Positions 41,836 to 50,885 are shown, counted from the first letter of the stretch. The stretch: 64,000 bases of DNA from Ferrovibrio terrae_B (GCF_943371255.1 NZ_CALRUC010000006.1:7296-71295), one strand, 5' to 3'. Numbers and translations are program-made. The notes: generated by a model from the letters alone, not told the origin.

Positions 41836-43215
41836 TTGGCCAAAAAGCTGTTCATCAAGACCCACGGCTGCCAGATGAACGTGTATGACTCCGCCCGCAT
41901 GGCGGATGTGCTGGCCCCGCTGGGATACGCCAAGACCGAGACGCCCGATGACGCCGACATGGTGATCATCAATACCTGCCATATCCGCGAAAAAGCCGCC
42001 GAAAAGGTCTTCTCCGAGCTGGGCCACTGGCGCATCCGCAAGCATGCCGCCCAGGCGCGCGGCGGCGACGTCACCATTGCGGTGGCCGGCTGCGTGGCCC
42101 AGGCCGAAGGCGCCGAGTTGATCAACCGCGCGCCCTTTGTCGATCTCGTGGTCGGCAGCCAGGCCTATCACCAGCTGCCCGAGCTGCTGGCGCGGGCCGA
42201 GCGCGCCCGTGTCAAGGGCACCGGCGGGCGCGGCATTCTCGCCACCGATTTTCCGGTCGATTCCAAATTCGATCACTTGCCTGACGAAATCAGCACGGCA
42301 CCGGGGCCGGTGGGCTATCTCGCGATCCAGGAAGGCTGCGACAAGTTCTGCACCTTCTGCGTTGTGCCCTATACGCGCGGTGCGGAATATTCGCGGCCCG
42401 CGCAGGCCGTGATCGCCGAAGCCGATCGCCTGGTCGCCGCCGGCGTCACCGAAATCGCTCTGCTGGGCCAGAATGTGAATGCCTGGCATGGCGAAGGCCC
42501 CGATGGCGCCGTCTGGTCGCTCGGCCGCCTGCTGCGCGTGCTCAACGATCGCTTCGCCAAAACGCATCCGCATCTGCGCTGGCGCTACACCACCTCGCAT
42601 CCGCGCGAAATGGATGACGACCTGATTGCCGCCCATGGCGAGGTGGCCGGCCTGATGCCCTTCCTGCATCTGCCGGTCCAGGCCGGATCCGATGCGGTGC
42701 TGAAGGCGATGAATCGCGGCCATCGCGCCGAGGACTATCTGCGCATTGTCGAGAAACTGCGTGCGGCGCGCCCTGATATTGCGCTGAGCGGCGATTTCAT
42801 CACCGGCTTCCCCGGTGAGAGTGATGCAGATTTTGAGCAAACACTCGAACTCGTGCGCGCAGCGCGGTATGCCGCCGGCTACTCGTTCAAGTATTCCGCC
42901 CGTCCGGGCACGCCGGGCAGCCTGCTGGCCCGGCAGGTGCCGGATGCCGTGAGTGCCGAACGGCTCTATGCCCTGCAGGCCCTGCTGCAGGAACAGTCGG
43001 GTGCCTTCAACCGGGCCTGCGAGGGCCGCGTGCTGGATGTGCTGTTCAACCGCCCGGGCAAGCTGCCGGGCCAGCTGATCGGCCGCTCGCAGTATCTGCA
43101 GGCCATCTATGTGTCCGATCCCTCGCTTCGGATCGGCGATTTTCTGCCGGTGACGATCACCGGCGGCTATGCCAATTCCCTCGCCGGCGAGATCGCCCGG
43201 CGCGAGGCCGCGTGA
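41836..43215 (+). CDS. miaB: tRNA-2-methylthio-N6-dimethylallyladenosine synthase MiaB
   Basis: The 459-residue radical-SAM enzyme adds the methylthio group to i6A37 of tRNA. N-terminal cluster Cys residues are C12 (THGCQMN), C48 (NTCHIR) and C86 (AGCVAQ); the radical-SAM cluster is C168, C172 and C175 (CDKFCTFC). A TRAM-like end follows. The start is a TTG at 41836: an in-frame TGA lies 12 bp upstream and no ATG or GTG serves, so this rare start appears real. It is followed by a GTGA overlap with phoH. Confidence 0.95.
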   Translation: MAKKLFIKTHGCQMNVYDSARMADVLAPLGYAKTETPDDADMVIINTCHIREKAAEKVFSELGHWRIRKHAAQARGGDVTIAVAGCVAQAEGAELINRAPFVDLVVGSQAYHQLPELLARAERARVKGTGGRGILATDFPVDSKFDHLPDEISTAPGPVGYLAIQEGCDKFCTFCVVPYTRGAEYSRPAQAVIAEADRLVAAGVTEIALLGQNVNAWHGEGPDGAVWSLGRLLRVLNDRFAKTHPHLRWRYTTSHPREMDDDLIAAHGEVAGLMPFLHLPVQAGSDAVLKAMNRGHRAEDYLRIVEKLRAARPDIALSGDFITGFPGESDADFEQTLELVRAARYAAGYSFKYSARPGTPGSLLARQVPDAVSAERLYALQALLQEQSGAFNRACEGRVLDVLFNRPGKLPGQLIGRSQYLQAIYVSDPSLRIGDFLPVTITGGYANSLAGEIARREAA

Positions 43216-44327
43216 CGCGGGCGCGGCAGGCAGATCTTTTGGAAGCAACGAGGCTGAAGCCTGTGAGCGATACGCGCGGTTCGGATACTGCCGGGCAACC
43301 GGTCATTCTCGATTTCGACAACAACCGCCTGCTGGCGCTGCTGTTCGGCGAACATGATCGCCATCTGGCGCGCATCGAGGAACGCATCGGTGTGGCGGTG
43401 GCCTCGCGCGGCAACCGGCTGATGATCAGCGGGCCGGTGGATGCGCAGGCGCAGGCCAAGAAAGTGTTGACCGATCTCTATCGCCGGCTCGAAGCCGGCA
43501 CAGAGGTCGAAATGGGCGATGTCGATGGTGCAATCCGTATGACCCAGGGAGGTCCAATGAACGCTCCTGTGAGTGCGAAGCTGCGTGACAAGGCCGAGTT
43601 GATCCGCGATGACCGACCGATTCCCGAAGGGGCGGTGCGCACCAAAAAGCGCATCATCCTGCCGCGCTCGCATACGCAGAAGGTGTATTTTGACGCCCTG
43701 CAGAAAAACGAGCTGGTCTTCGGCCTTGGCCCTGCCGGCACCGGCAAAACCTATCTTGCGGTGGCCATGGCGGTGAACTTCCTGCTGGAAGGCCGCGTCG
43801 ATCGCATCATCCTCTCGCGTCCCGCCGTCGAAGCCGGCGAACGCCTCGGCTTCCTGCCGGGCGACATGCGCGACAAGATCGACCCTTATCTGCGCCCGCT
43901 CTATGACGCGCTCTACGACATGCTGCCGGCCGAACGGGTGGCAAAGGGCCTGGAAAGCGGCGAGGTGGAAGTCGCGCCGCTGGCCTTCATGCGTGGCCGC
44001 ACGCTGGCGAATGCGTTTGTCATCCTGGACGAAGCGCAGAATACCTCGCCGGTGCAGATGAAGATGCTGCTCACTCGCCTGGGCGAGAATTCGCGCCTGG
44101 TGGTCACTGGCGATATGTCGCAGATCGATCTGCCCATCGGGGTGCCGTCGGGCCTGCGCCATGCGCTGGATATCCTGGAGGGTGTCGAAGGCATCGCCTT
44201 CGTGCGCTTTGGCGAGGCCGATGTGGTGCGCCATCCGCTGGTCACCAAGATCGTGCGGGCCTATTCGGCGCATGAACAGGAGCTGGGTTTGACCCGTCCG
44301 GATGCCGCAGGGCGTCCTCGCCGTTGA
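43212..44327 (+). CDS. phoH: PhoH-like ATPase (YbeZ)
   Basis: The 371-residue protein has a short N-terminal KH-like part (LLALLFGEHDRHLARIEERIGVAVASRGNRLMISG) and a PhoH P-loop ATPase with Walker A GLGPAGTGKTYLA and Walker B FVILDEAQN, plus TGDMSQIDLP. YbeZ works with YbeY, encoded 35 bp downstream, in rRNA maturation. Its GTG start overlaps the miaB stop codon (GTGA). Confidence 0.93.
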   Translation: MTRARQADLLEATRLKPVSDTRGSDTAGQPVILDFDNNRLLALLFGEHDRHLARIEERIGVAVASRGNRLMISGPVDAQAQAKKVLTDLYRRLEAGTEVEMGDVDGAIRMTQGGPMNAPVSAKLRDKAELIRDDRPIPEGAVRTKKRIILPRSHTQKVYFDALQKNELVFGLGPAGTGKTYLAVAMAVNFLLEGRVDRIILSRPAVEAGERLGFLPGDMRDKIDPYLRPLYDALYDMLPAERVAKGLESGEVEVAPLAFMRGRTLANAFVILDEAQNTSPVQMKMLLTRLGENSRLVVTGDMSQIDLPIGVPSGLRHALDILEGVEGIAFVRFGEADVVRHPLVTKIVRAYSAHEQELGLTRPDAAGRPRR

Positions 44328-44362
44328 ATTGAGCCGCCGAATTTGCCACAAAGCCCTGCATC

Positions 44363-45001
44363 ATGCCCGACGGTTCCAGTATTGAGATTGATATCCGCAT
44401 CGCCAGCAGCGCCTGGCGTGCGGCCCTGCCCAACCCCGGGGCAGCGATCCGCCGTGCGGTGCTGGCAGCCCTGAAGGCCGAGTTGCCGGCCCCAGCGAAA
44501 GGGAAGCCGGCCAAGACCGGCCTCAGCATCCTGCTGACCGATGACGCCGAGATGCGCAAGCTCAATGCCGGCTGGCGCGCCAAGGACAAGCCGACCAATG
44601 TGCTGTCCTTCCCGGCTGAATCCGCCGTCGATCCGGCCAAGCCGCCGGCCTATCTGGGCGACATCGCCCTCGGGCTTGCCACCTGCAAGCGCGAGGCGCG
44701 CGCGCAGAAGAAAACCTTTGCCGATCATGTGACGCATCTGACGGTGCATGGCGTGCTGCATCTGCTGGGTTACGATCATATGGACGATGATCAGGCCGAG
44801 GCGATGGAACCGCTGGAGACGGCGATCCTGGCGAAAATGGGGATCGCCGATCCCTATAAGGTCGCCGCGCCGAAGCCGCCCCGTGCAAAGGCCAAAAAGC
44901 CCAAGGCCAAAAAGAAAGCTGCCGTGAAGAAGGCTGTGAAAAAGCCTGTCGCGCCGAAGCGCGCGCAGAAAAAGGTGAAGAAGAAGGTGTCGGCGCGATG
45001 A
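44363..45001 (+). CDS. ybeY: Endoribonuclease YbeY with Lys/Ala-rich C-terminal extension
   Basis: The 212-residue protein has a normal YbeY core to about residue 165, with the zinc motif H129-x3-H133-x5-H139 (HGVLHLLGYDH). It matures the 16S rRNA 3' end and takes part in ribosome quality control. Unlike the common 150-165-residue form, it has a 47-residue tail (166-212) made almost only of Lys, Ala, Pro and Arg. The stop overlaps the next ATG (ATGA). Confidence 0.93.
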   Translation: MPDGSSIEIDIRIASSAWRAALPNPGAAIRRAVLAALKAELPAPAKGKPAKTGLSILLTDDAEMRKLNAGWRAKDKPTNVLSFPAESAVDPAKPPAYLGDIALGLATCKREARAQKKTFADHVTHLTVHGVLHLLGYDHMDDDQAEAMEPLETAILAKMGIADPYKVAAPKPPRAKAKKPKAKKKAAVKKAVKKPVAPKRAQKKVKKKVSAR

Positions 45002-45879
45002 GCGAGACCCGCGAAAATGGCGCCGGCACATTCTGGCGCCGGCTGCTGTCGCTGCTGCGCGGCCGCAACGACGAGTCCTTGCGCGACAGCATCGAGGAAT
45101 TGCTGGAAGAGCATGCCGATGACAGCGCCACGCCGGAGGAAACGGCGGAGCGCGCCTTGCTGCGCAACGTGCTGGAAGTGGGCGAGTTGCGTGTCGGCGA
45201 AATCCGCGTGCCGCGCACCGATATCATCGCCGTGCCGGCCGAGATCGAATTCGACAGGCTGGTGAAGACCCTGGTGGATGCCGAGCATTCCCGCCTGCCG
45301 ATCTATCGCGGCACGCTGGACGATGTGATCGGCATGATCCATGTGAAGGATGTGCTGCCCTACCTGTCTGGGGCTCGCAGTAACTTTTCGCTGGAAAAAG
45401 TATTGCGGAAGTTGCTGGTGGTGCCGCCGTCGAAGCCGGTGCTCGAGCTGCTGCGTGAGATGCGCGACACGCGCGTGCACATGGCCATCGTGGTGGATGA
45501 GTATGGCGGCCTTGATGGCCTAGTCACCATCGAAGACCTAGTCGAGCAGATTGTCGGCGAGATCGACGACGAACATGATGTGGCAGCGGGCGGCATGCTG
45601 ATCCAGCGCGCCGATGGCGTGTTCGAGGCGCTTGGCCGCTGCCCGATCGAGGATCTGGAAGAAAAGATCGGCCATGCGCTGCTCGATCCTGAGAAGGACG
45701 AGGATGTCGATACCGTCGGCGGCCTGATCGTGTCGCATCTCGGCCGCGTACCGCTGCGCGGCGAGCAGATCGAACATCCTGCCGGGCTGTCTTTCGAGGT
45801 GCTGGAGGCCGATCCGCGCCGCGTCAAGCGCGTGCGTATCCGCACGCTGGTGTCGCAGCCCAGTGCTGATGCGGTGTAA
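44998..45879 (+). CDS. corC: CorC/HlyC-type CBS-domain protein
   Basis: The 293-residue protein has two CBS domains (about 65-185: RVPRTDIIAVPAEIEFDRLVKTLVDAEHSRLPIYRG, VVPPSKPVLELLREMRDTRVHMAIVVDEYGGLDGLVTIEDLVEQIVGEI) and a C-terminal CorC/HlyC transporter-associated domain. It has no membrane part, as in YbeX/CorC of E. coli, tied to Mg/Co efflux and to ribosome function beside ybeY. ATGA overlap with ybeY. Confidence 0.93.
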   Translation: MSETRENGAGTFWRRLLSLLRGRNDESLRDSIEELLEEHADDSATPEETAERALLRNVLEVGELRVGEIRVPRTDIIAVPAEIEFDRLVKTLVDAEHSRLPIYRGTLDDVIGMIHVKDVLPYLSGARSNFSLEKVLRKLLVVPPSKPVLELLREMRDTRVHMAIVVDEYGGLDGLVTIEDLVEQIVGEIDDEHDVAAGGMLIQRADGVFEALGRCPIEDLEEKIGHALLDPEKDEDVDTVGGLIVSHLGRVPLRGEQIEHPAGLSFEVLEADPRRVKRVRIRTLVSQPSADAV

Positions 45880-45885
45880 GTCCTG

Positions 45886-47472
45886 ATGCAGGCTGTGCGC
45901 GCCGCCCTGGCCGCGTGGCAGGCTCTGCGCGGCTGGCGCCGCTATGGTGTTGCCATCCTGCTTGGCGTGCTGCTGGCGGGGGCACAGGCACCGGTGTCGC
46001 TATGGCCGCTGGCCTTCGTCGCCTTCGTTGCGCTGCTGCATCTCGATGCCGATATGGCAACGGACGCCGCCGCAGGCCGGCGCAGCTTCTTCACCCAGTT
46101 CGCTTTCGCCTACGGCTATTTCGTCGCTGGCCATTACTGGATCGGCATCGCTTTTTTCGTCGATGCCGAGAAATATGCGCTGCTGCTGCCGCTGCCGATA
46201 CTTGGTTTGCCGCTGGTGCTGGCGGCCTTTCCGGCCACCGGTGTCTGGCTGGCGCGACTGGTCGCCGGTCAGCGCCGCGTGCTGTATTTCCTGCTGCTGC
46301 CGTTTGGCTGGCTGGTTGGTGAATGGCTGCGCGGCCATGTTGCTACCGGCTTTCCGTGGAATCTGGTCGGCTATATCTGGGGCGACTGGCCGGCAGCCAT
46401 GCAGCTCGCCGCCCTGATCGGCGCGCAGGGGCTCGGCCTGCTCACCATGCTGGCGGCCAGCGGGTTTGCCATCGCCCTGCTGCCAATCCCGCGCGCGCGC
46501 TTCGCCGTGCTGCTGCCATTGCTGTTTGCCGCCGCCATGGGTCTTGCGGCCTTGCGCATGCCGGCCGAAATCGCCATGACGCCGGGCGTGCAGTTGCGTC
46601 TGGTGCAGCCCAGCATCGTGCAGACCCTGAAATGGCGTGACGATCTGCGCCAGCAGCATCTGCAGCAGCATGTCGCCCTCAGCCTGCAACCGGCCGAGAC
46701 GCCGCTCACCCATGTGATCTGGCCGGAAACCGCAATACCTTATCTGCTGGATGAAGAGGTTGGCCTGCGCATGGCGCTGGGGCGTCTGCTGGCACCGGGT
46801 ACGGTGCTGGTGACGGGTGCGCCCAGACGCGAAGCTGTGCCCGACAACCCGCGCAGCATCCTGATCTACAACAGCATCTTCGCTATGGGCAGCGACACCG
46901 AGATTGTCGCGCGGTATGACAAAGTGCATCTGGTGCCGTTCGGCGAGTATCTGCCATTTCGCAGCATCCTCAAACCACTGGGGCTCGATGCCCTGGCAGC
47001 CGGCGCAGTTGATTTCTCGCCCGGCAGCGATGCGGCGCCGATCGCCATTCCCGGCCTGCCCTTTGCCCGGGTGCTGATCTGCTACGAAGCGATCTTCGCC
47101 GATGAATCGATGCAGGTTCTGGATGGCCGCGTGCCGGCTGCCGGCCTGCTGCTGAACCTCACCAATGATGCCTGGTTCGGCCGCTCGTCCGGCCCCTATC
47201 AGCATCTTGTCGCAGCGCGATTCCGCGCGGTGGAGCAAGGCCTGCCGTTGGTGCGCGCCGCCAACAATGGCATCAGTGCCATCGTCGATCCCTATGGCCG
47301 GATCACAGCCAGCCTTGGCCTTGATGCTGTCGGTGTTGTCGATGGTCCGCTGCCTGCAGCAACGGTACAGCGGCCATTCTATGCGCGTATCGGCGACACA
47401 CTTCTGCTCGTCGTCGCTATGGTGATTCTGGTCACAGCGTTTGTATTCACTCGCAAGACCAGAAGCCATTGA
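45886..47472 (+). CDS. lnt: Apolipoprotein N-acyltransferase
   Basis: The 528-residue protein has about six N-terminal transmembrane helices and a periplasmic nitrilase-fold domain. The triad is Glu281 (WPETAIPY), Lys346 (YDKVHLVPFGEYLPF) and Cys399 (ICYEAIF). It adds the third acyl chain to lipoproteins. The start at 45886 is 6 bp past the corC stop; the protein length is normal. Confidence 0.95.
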   Translation: MQAVRAALAAWQALRGWRRYGVAILLGVLLAGAQAPVSLWPLAFVAFVALLHLDADMATDAAAGRRSFFTQFAFAYGYFVAGHYWIGIAFFVDAEKYALLLPLPILGLPLVLAAFPATGVWLARLVAGQRRVLYFLLLPFGWLVGEWLRGHVATGFPWNLVGYIWGDWPAAMQLAALIGAQGLGLLTMLAASGFAIALLPIPRARFAVLLPLLFAAAMGLAALRMPAEIAMTPGVQLRLVQPSIVQTLKWRDDLRQQHLQQHVALSLQPAETPLTHVIWPETAIPYLLDEEVGLRMALGRLLAPGTVLVTGAPRREAVPDNPRSILIYNSIFAMGSDTEIVARYDKVHLVPFGEYLPFRSILKPLGLDALAAGAVDFSPGSDAAPIAIPGLPFARVLICYEAIFADESMQVLDGRVPAAGLLLNLTNDAWFGRSSGPYQHLVAARFRAVEQGLPLVRAANNGISAIVDPYGRITASLGLDAVGVVDGPLPAATVQRPFYARIGDTLLLVVAMVILVTAFVFTRKTRSH

Positions 47473-47541
47473 CCCGGTACGCTGCGACAGGTTTATTCCA
47501 TACTGTGATTGTGATTTTTGTACAGAGTAGAGGACAGTTCA

Positions 47542-47982
47542 GTGCCGAAGAATTCGGTTGATGTGCATGTTGGGAACCGTTTGAAGCTGCGCCGCACCAT
47601 GGTCGGCATGAGCCAGGATCGCCTGGGCCAGATGGTTGGCCTGACCTTTCAGCAAATCCAGAAATACGAAAAAGGTGCCAACCGTATCGGTGCCAGCCGG
47701 CTGTACCAGTTCGCCACGCTGCTGAGCGTGCCGCCGGCCTATTTCTTCGAGGGTCTGGAAGGCCAGCCGGTGACCAGCCGCGATGGCCGCCAGCTGGCTG
47801 CCGCCGTGCCGGCCGACAGCCCCACCACGTCATTCACGCGGGAGGATGTGGAATTGCTGCGGGCTTTCCATGGTCTGGGCCAGCAGGCCCTGCGACGCCG
47901 GATCATCGACCTAGTCTGGGCCATGAATGACGCTCCGAATGCTGATTTGGCCGCTCTGCCGGCCGAAGATGACGCCGCATAA
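47542..47982 (+). CDS. XRE-family helix-turn-helix regulator upstream of metK
   Basis: The 146-residue protein has an N-terminal HTH_3 domain (VGNRLKLRRTMVGMSQDRLGQMVGLTFQQIQKYEKGANRIGASRLYQFATLLSVPPAYFFEG) and a C-terminal helix rich in Arg (RAFHGLGQQALRRRIIDLVWAM). A gene of this type between lnt and metK is common in alphaproteobacteria; its targets are not defined from sequence, though metK control is plausible. GTG 47542 has AGGA 7 nt upstream; a TTG at 47518 is the longer option. Confidence 0.9.
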   Translation: MPKNSVDVHVGNRLKLRRTMVGMSQDRLGQMVGLTFQQIQKYEKGANRIGASRLYQFATLLSVPPAYFFEGLEGQPVTSRDGRQLAAAVPADSPTTSFTREDVELLRAFHGLGQQALRRRIIDLVWAMNDAPNADLAALPAEDDAA

Positions 47983-48077
47983 CCGGCCCGGGCTCGATTC
48001 GGTCACGCCATTCCGCTTGACCCCTGCCCCCAGCTCTGCGAAATAACCGGACTTTCGCGTTTTCCCAATCCCGGCGT

Positions 48078-48126
48078 GCGCCAAGCGACCGGTGCGGGGA
48101 TACGCAGGCTTCGGGCCGGTTGGCGC
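48078..48126 (+). promoter_or_regulatory. Structured 5' leader hairpin of metK
   Basis: GCGCCAA (48078-48084) pairs perfectly with TTGGCGC (48120-48126), and CCGG (48089-48092) with CCGG (48116-48119), enclosing a smaller TGCG/CGCA hairpin. The stem ends 6 nt before the GAGGAG ribosome site, so folding could affect metK translation. It does not match the SAM-II consensus I know; it is a candidate cis-regulatory RNA only. Confidence 0.4.
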
Positions 48127-48146
48127 GGTCGTGAGGAGATAAAAAC

Positions 48147-49361
48147 GTGGCGCGTTCTTCTTATCTGTTTACCAGTGAATCGGTGTCCGAAGGTCACCCG
48201 GACAAGGTCTGTGACCAGATTTCTGACGGCGTGCTGGATCTCTTCCTCAAGGAAGACCCCTATGCCCGCGTCGCCTGTGAAACCCTGGCGACCACCAATC
48301 GCGTCGTCATCGCCGGCGAAGTGCGTGGCCCCAAGAGCCTGGTGTCGAAGTCGGGTGCGGTGAACAAGAAGAAGATCGAAGAGGTGGCGCGCGCCACCAT
48401 CAAGAAGATCGGTTACGAGCAGAAGGGCTTCCACTGGAAGACCGCCAAGGTTGAAGTGCTGCTGCATGGCCAGTCGGCCGACATTGCCGTTGGCGTCGAT
48501 GCCGCCGGCAACAAGGACGAGGGCGCGGGCGACCAGGGCATCATGTTCGGTTACGCCACCAACGAGACGCCGGAACTGATGCCGGCGCCGCTGCAGTTGT
48601 CGCAGAACATCCTGAAGGCGCTCGCCGATGTGCGCCACAGCGGCAAGGAGCCGCTGCTTGGCCCCGACGCCAAGAGCCAGGTCACGCTGCTGTACAAGAA
48701 CGGCAAGCCGACCGGCGCCACCGCCATCGTCGTCTCGACCCAGCATGCCCTGAAGGACAAGAAGGGCCGCGAGCTGGAAAGCGGCGACATCAAGCGCATC
48801 GTGAAGCCCTATGTCACCAAGGTGATGCCGAAGGGCTGGATGTGCGATGACGAGCATTTCTATGTGAACCCGACCGGCCGTTTCGTCATCGGCGGTCCGG
48901 ACGGCGATTGCGGCCTCACCGGCCGCAAGATCATCGTGGACACTTACGGCGGCGCGGCCCCGCATGGCGGCGGCGCCTTCTCGGGCAAGGACCCGACCAA
49001 GGTTGACCGTTCGGCCGCCTATGTCTCGCGCTACCTGGCCAAGAACGTTGTCGCTGCCGGCCTGGCCGACAAGTGCCTGATCCAGCTGTCCTACGCCATC
49101 GGCGTGGCCTATCCGCTGTCGGTCTATGTCGATACCTACGGCACCGGCAAGGCCGACGAGAACAAGATCTCCAAGATCCTGCAGGAGCTGGTGAAGCTCA
49201 GCCCGCGCGGCATCCGCGAGCATCTGAAGCTGAACCGCCCGATCTACGCCCGCACCGCCGCTTACGGCCATTTCGGCCGCAAGCCGGAAAAGGACGGCGG
49301 CTTCTCCTGGGAGAAGACGGATCTGGTCAAGGACCTGAAGTCGGCCTTCAACGTCCGCTAA
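48147..49361 (+). CDS. metK: S-adenosylmethionine synthetase
   Basis: The 404-residue enzyme makes SAM from methionine and ATP. It carries SVSEGHPDKVCDQISDGVLD, GAGDQGIMFGYA and the P-loop-like GGGAFSGKDPTKVDRS signature. The length is slightly above E. coli MetK (384) due to insertions typical for the alphaproteobacterial form. The GTG start at 48147 lies 8 nt after GAGGAG. Confidence 0.97.
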   Translation: MARSSYLFTSESVSEGHPDKVCDQISDGVLDLFLKEDPYARVACETLATTNRVVIAGEVRGPKSLVSKSGAVNKKKIEEVARATIKKIGYEQKGFHWKTAKVEVLLHGQSADIAVGVDAAGNKDEGAGDQGIMFGYATNETPELMPAPLQLSQNILKALADVRHSGKEPLLGPDAKSQVTLLYKNGKPTGATAIVVSTQHALKDKKGRELESGDIKRIVKPYVTKVMPKGWMCDDEHFYVNPTGRFVIGGPDGDCGLTGRKIIVDTYGGAAPHGGGAFSGKDPTKVDRSAAYVSRYLAKNVVAAGLADKCLIQLSYAIGVAYPLSVYVDTYGTGKADENKISKILQELVKLSPRGIREHLKLNRPIYARTAAYGHFGRKPEKDGGFSWEKTDLVKDLKSAFNVR

Positions 49362-49378
49362 GGACGTGATGCAAGACC

Positions 49379-50095
49379 GTGTCTGACGACGAGTCCGCGG
49401 TCGCGCCACGACGCCTGATTTACGGGCGTCGGCGCGGCCGCAAACTTTCTCCCACCCGCGAAACCCGCTTCGAGACCTGGCGACCGCGTCTTGGCATTAC
49501 TCTGCCGGCGCCGGGCGTCACGCTCGATCCCGCATCGCTGTTCGCCGCGCCGATGAAGGCCTACTGGGTTGAAGTCGGTTTCGGCGATGGCGGTCATCTG
49601 TTTGCGCTGGCCGAGCAGCATCCCGAGATAGGTTTCCTCGGCGTCGAACCCTATGAACATGGCGTCGCCAAACTGGTGATGCGGGTGGCTGAAAAGGTCG
49701 AAGCCGGTGGGCCCGACAATATCCGCATCCTCACCGACGATGCGCGCCTGCTGCTCAAGGCGCTGCCCGATCGCAGTGTGCAGCGCGGCTTCACGCTGTT
49801 TCCCGATCCCTGGCCGAAGAAGCGTCATCAGTGGCGCCGCATCGTCAATGCAGACACCCTGGCCGACTGGGCCCGGCTGATCGGGCCGGGCGACGAGCTG
49901 CGCGTCGCCACCGACGTGCCGGATTACCAGCGCTGGATGTTGCGTCATATCCTGGCCGAACCGCGCTTTGACTGGCAGGCCGAAACCAGCCGCGACTGGC
50001 TGCAGCGCCCGGCCGACTGGCCGCCGAGCAAATACGAGCAGAAGGCCATCGCCGCCGGCCGCACCCCGCATTACTATCGTCTGTGCCGGATCTGA
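49379..50095 (+). CDS. trmB: tRNA (guanine-N7-)-methyltransferase
   Basis: The 238-residue enzyme methylates G46 of tRNA. It has a basic N-terminus (RRLIYGRRRGRKLSPTRE), SAM motif I (YWVEVGFGDGGHLFALAEQHPEIGFLGVEPY) and the specific FPDPWPKKRHQWRRI segment. GTG start at 49379, 17 bp after metK; the ribosome site AAGGA is rather distant (14 nt). Confidence 0.94.
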   Translation: MSDDESAVAPRRLIYGRRRGRKLSPTRETRFETWRPRLGITLPAPGVTLDPASLFAAPMKAYWVEVGFGDGGHLFALAEQHPEIGFLGVEPYEHGVAKLVMRVAEKVEAGGPDNIRILTDDARLLLKALPDRSVQRGFTLFPDPWPKKRHQWRRIVNADTLADWARLIGPGDELRVATDVPDYQRWMLRHILAEPRFDWQAETSRDWLQRPADWPPSKYEQKAIAAGRTPHYYRLCRI

Positions 50096-50114
50096 CCCGC
50101 AGAACGAGGCCCTG

Positions 50115-50756
50115 ATGCCCTTCCGCCTGCTGGCAGCCGCCTTCATGGCGGCATTGCTTGCCACCCTGGGGCTGCTCTTTGCCCGGGTGGCCACGACTCC
50201 CGTGGCTGAATTGAACATCGCCGAGGGCGATTTCCTGCTGATGCGGCATGTGGCGTTAGGATTTTTTGGCGGTTTAGTGCTGCAAATCGTATTTCTTTAC
50301 AAACAGCCGGGCATCCATCGCGGGCTGGGCTGGGGTGTGGCGGGCTATTTCGTGCTGACCCTGATGCCCTGGCTGGTGCTGTCCGATGCCGTGCCGGGCC
50401 AGGTTTCGCCCGGCCAGCCGCTGCTTTGGCTCTTCGTTGTGGCGGTCAGCGCCGCCGGCCTGTGGCTGCTGTGGTGGCCCCCGGCCGGTAAACCGCCACG
50501 GCTCCGCCGCCTGGCTGGCCTGGCCCTGCTGTTGCTGCCGCTGCTGGCCGGCACCATCGGCGGTCCGGCCGATGGCGGGTTGATCGGGGGTGATCCCGGC
50601 CAGGCAACAGACCCAGACTTTGGGGTCTGGCGCGGCCTGGCCCTCAATCTGCTGTTCTGGCTGTTGCTGGGGGTGTTTTCGGTGCTTTCAGCCCGCCGGG
50701 TGGTCCAGCGTCCGGCCGGTGAAACCGGTGCCGATGCGGGACCGGACCGGCCCTGA
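50115..50756 (+). CDS. Multi-pass membrane protein of unknown function
   Basis: The 213-residue protein has five or six hydrophobic segments (residues about 5-25, 38-58, 68-90, 100-120, 128-145 and 175-197) and a short polar tail. I do not recognise the family. GAGG lies 5 nt before the ATG at 50115. It follows trmB by 19 bp. The longer frame from 49968 is antisense-free but runs within trmB in another frame and is not used. Confidence 0.7.
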   Translation: MPFRLLAAAFMAALLATLGLLFARVATTPVAELNIAEGDFLLMRHVALGFFGGLVLQIVFLYKQPGIHRGLGWGVAGYFVLTLMPWLVLSDAVPGQVSPGQPLLWLFVVAVSAAGLWLLWWPPAGKPPRLRRLAGLALLLLPLLAGTIGGPADGGLIGGDPGQATDPDFGVWRGLALNLLFWLLLGVFSVLSARRVVQRPAGETGADAGPDRP

Positions 50757-50785
50757 TCCGGCCCGCCGAAACGGGGTCAAAAGCC

Positions 50786-50813
50786 TTGCATTGGCTGAAT
50801 TTGCCGCTATAAC
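50786..50813 (+). promoter_or_regulatory. Sigma-70-type promoter upstream of rimP-nusA-infB
   Basis: TTGCAT (50786-50791) and TATAAC (50808-50813) are separated by 16 bp, a good match to the vegetative promoter consensus. Transcription would start near 50820, about 155 nt before the rimP start codon. Confidence 0.7.
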
Positions 50814-50861
50814 AGCGTCCGACATTGCTGGCCTGGTCCATGGTCGGATCGGGAAGAGGAC

Positions 50862-50885
50862 ATGGGCCGGCTGGCCCATTTTTTG
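50862..50885 (+). terminator. Intrinsic terminator/attenuator within the rimP-nusA leader
   Basis: A perfect 7-bp stem (ATGGGCC / GGCCCAT) with a 4-nt loop is followed by a run of T (50879-50884). It lies between the promoter at 50786 and the rimP start codon, so it would stop transcription about 65 nt after initiation unless bypassed. Confidence 0.75.

Noticed and set aside
48078..48126. Known SAM-II or SAH riboswitch before metK
   Set aside because: The pattern does not match the consensus motifs I can recall, so it is reported only as a candidate structure.
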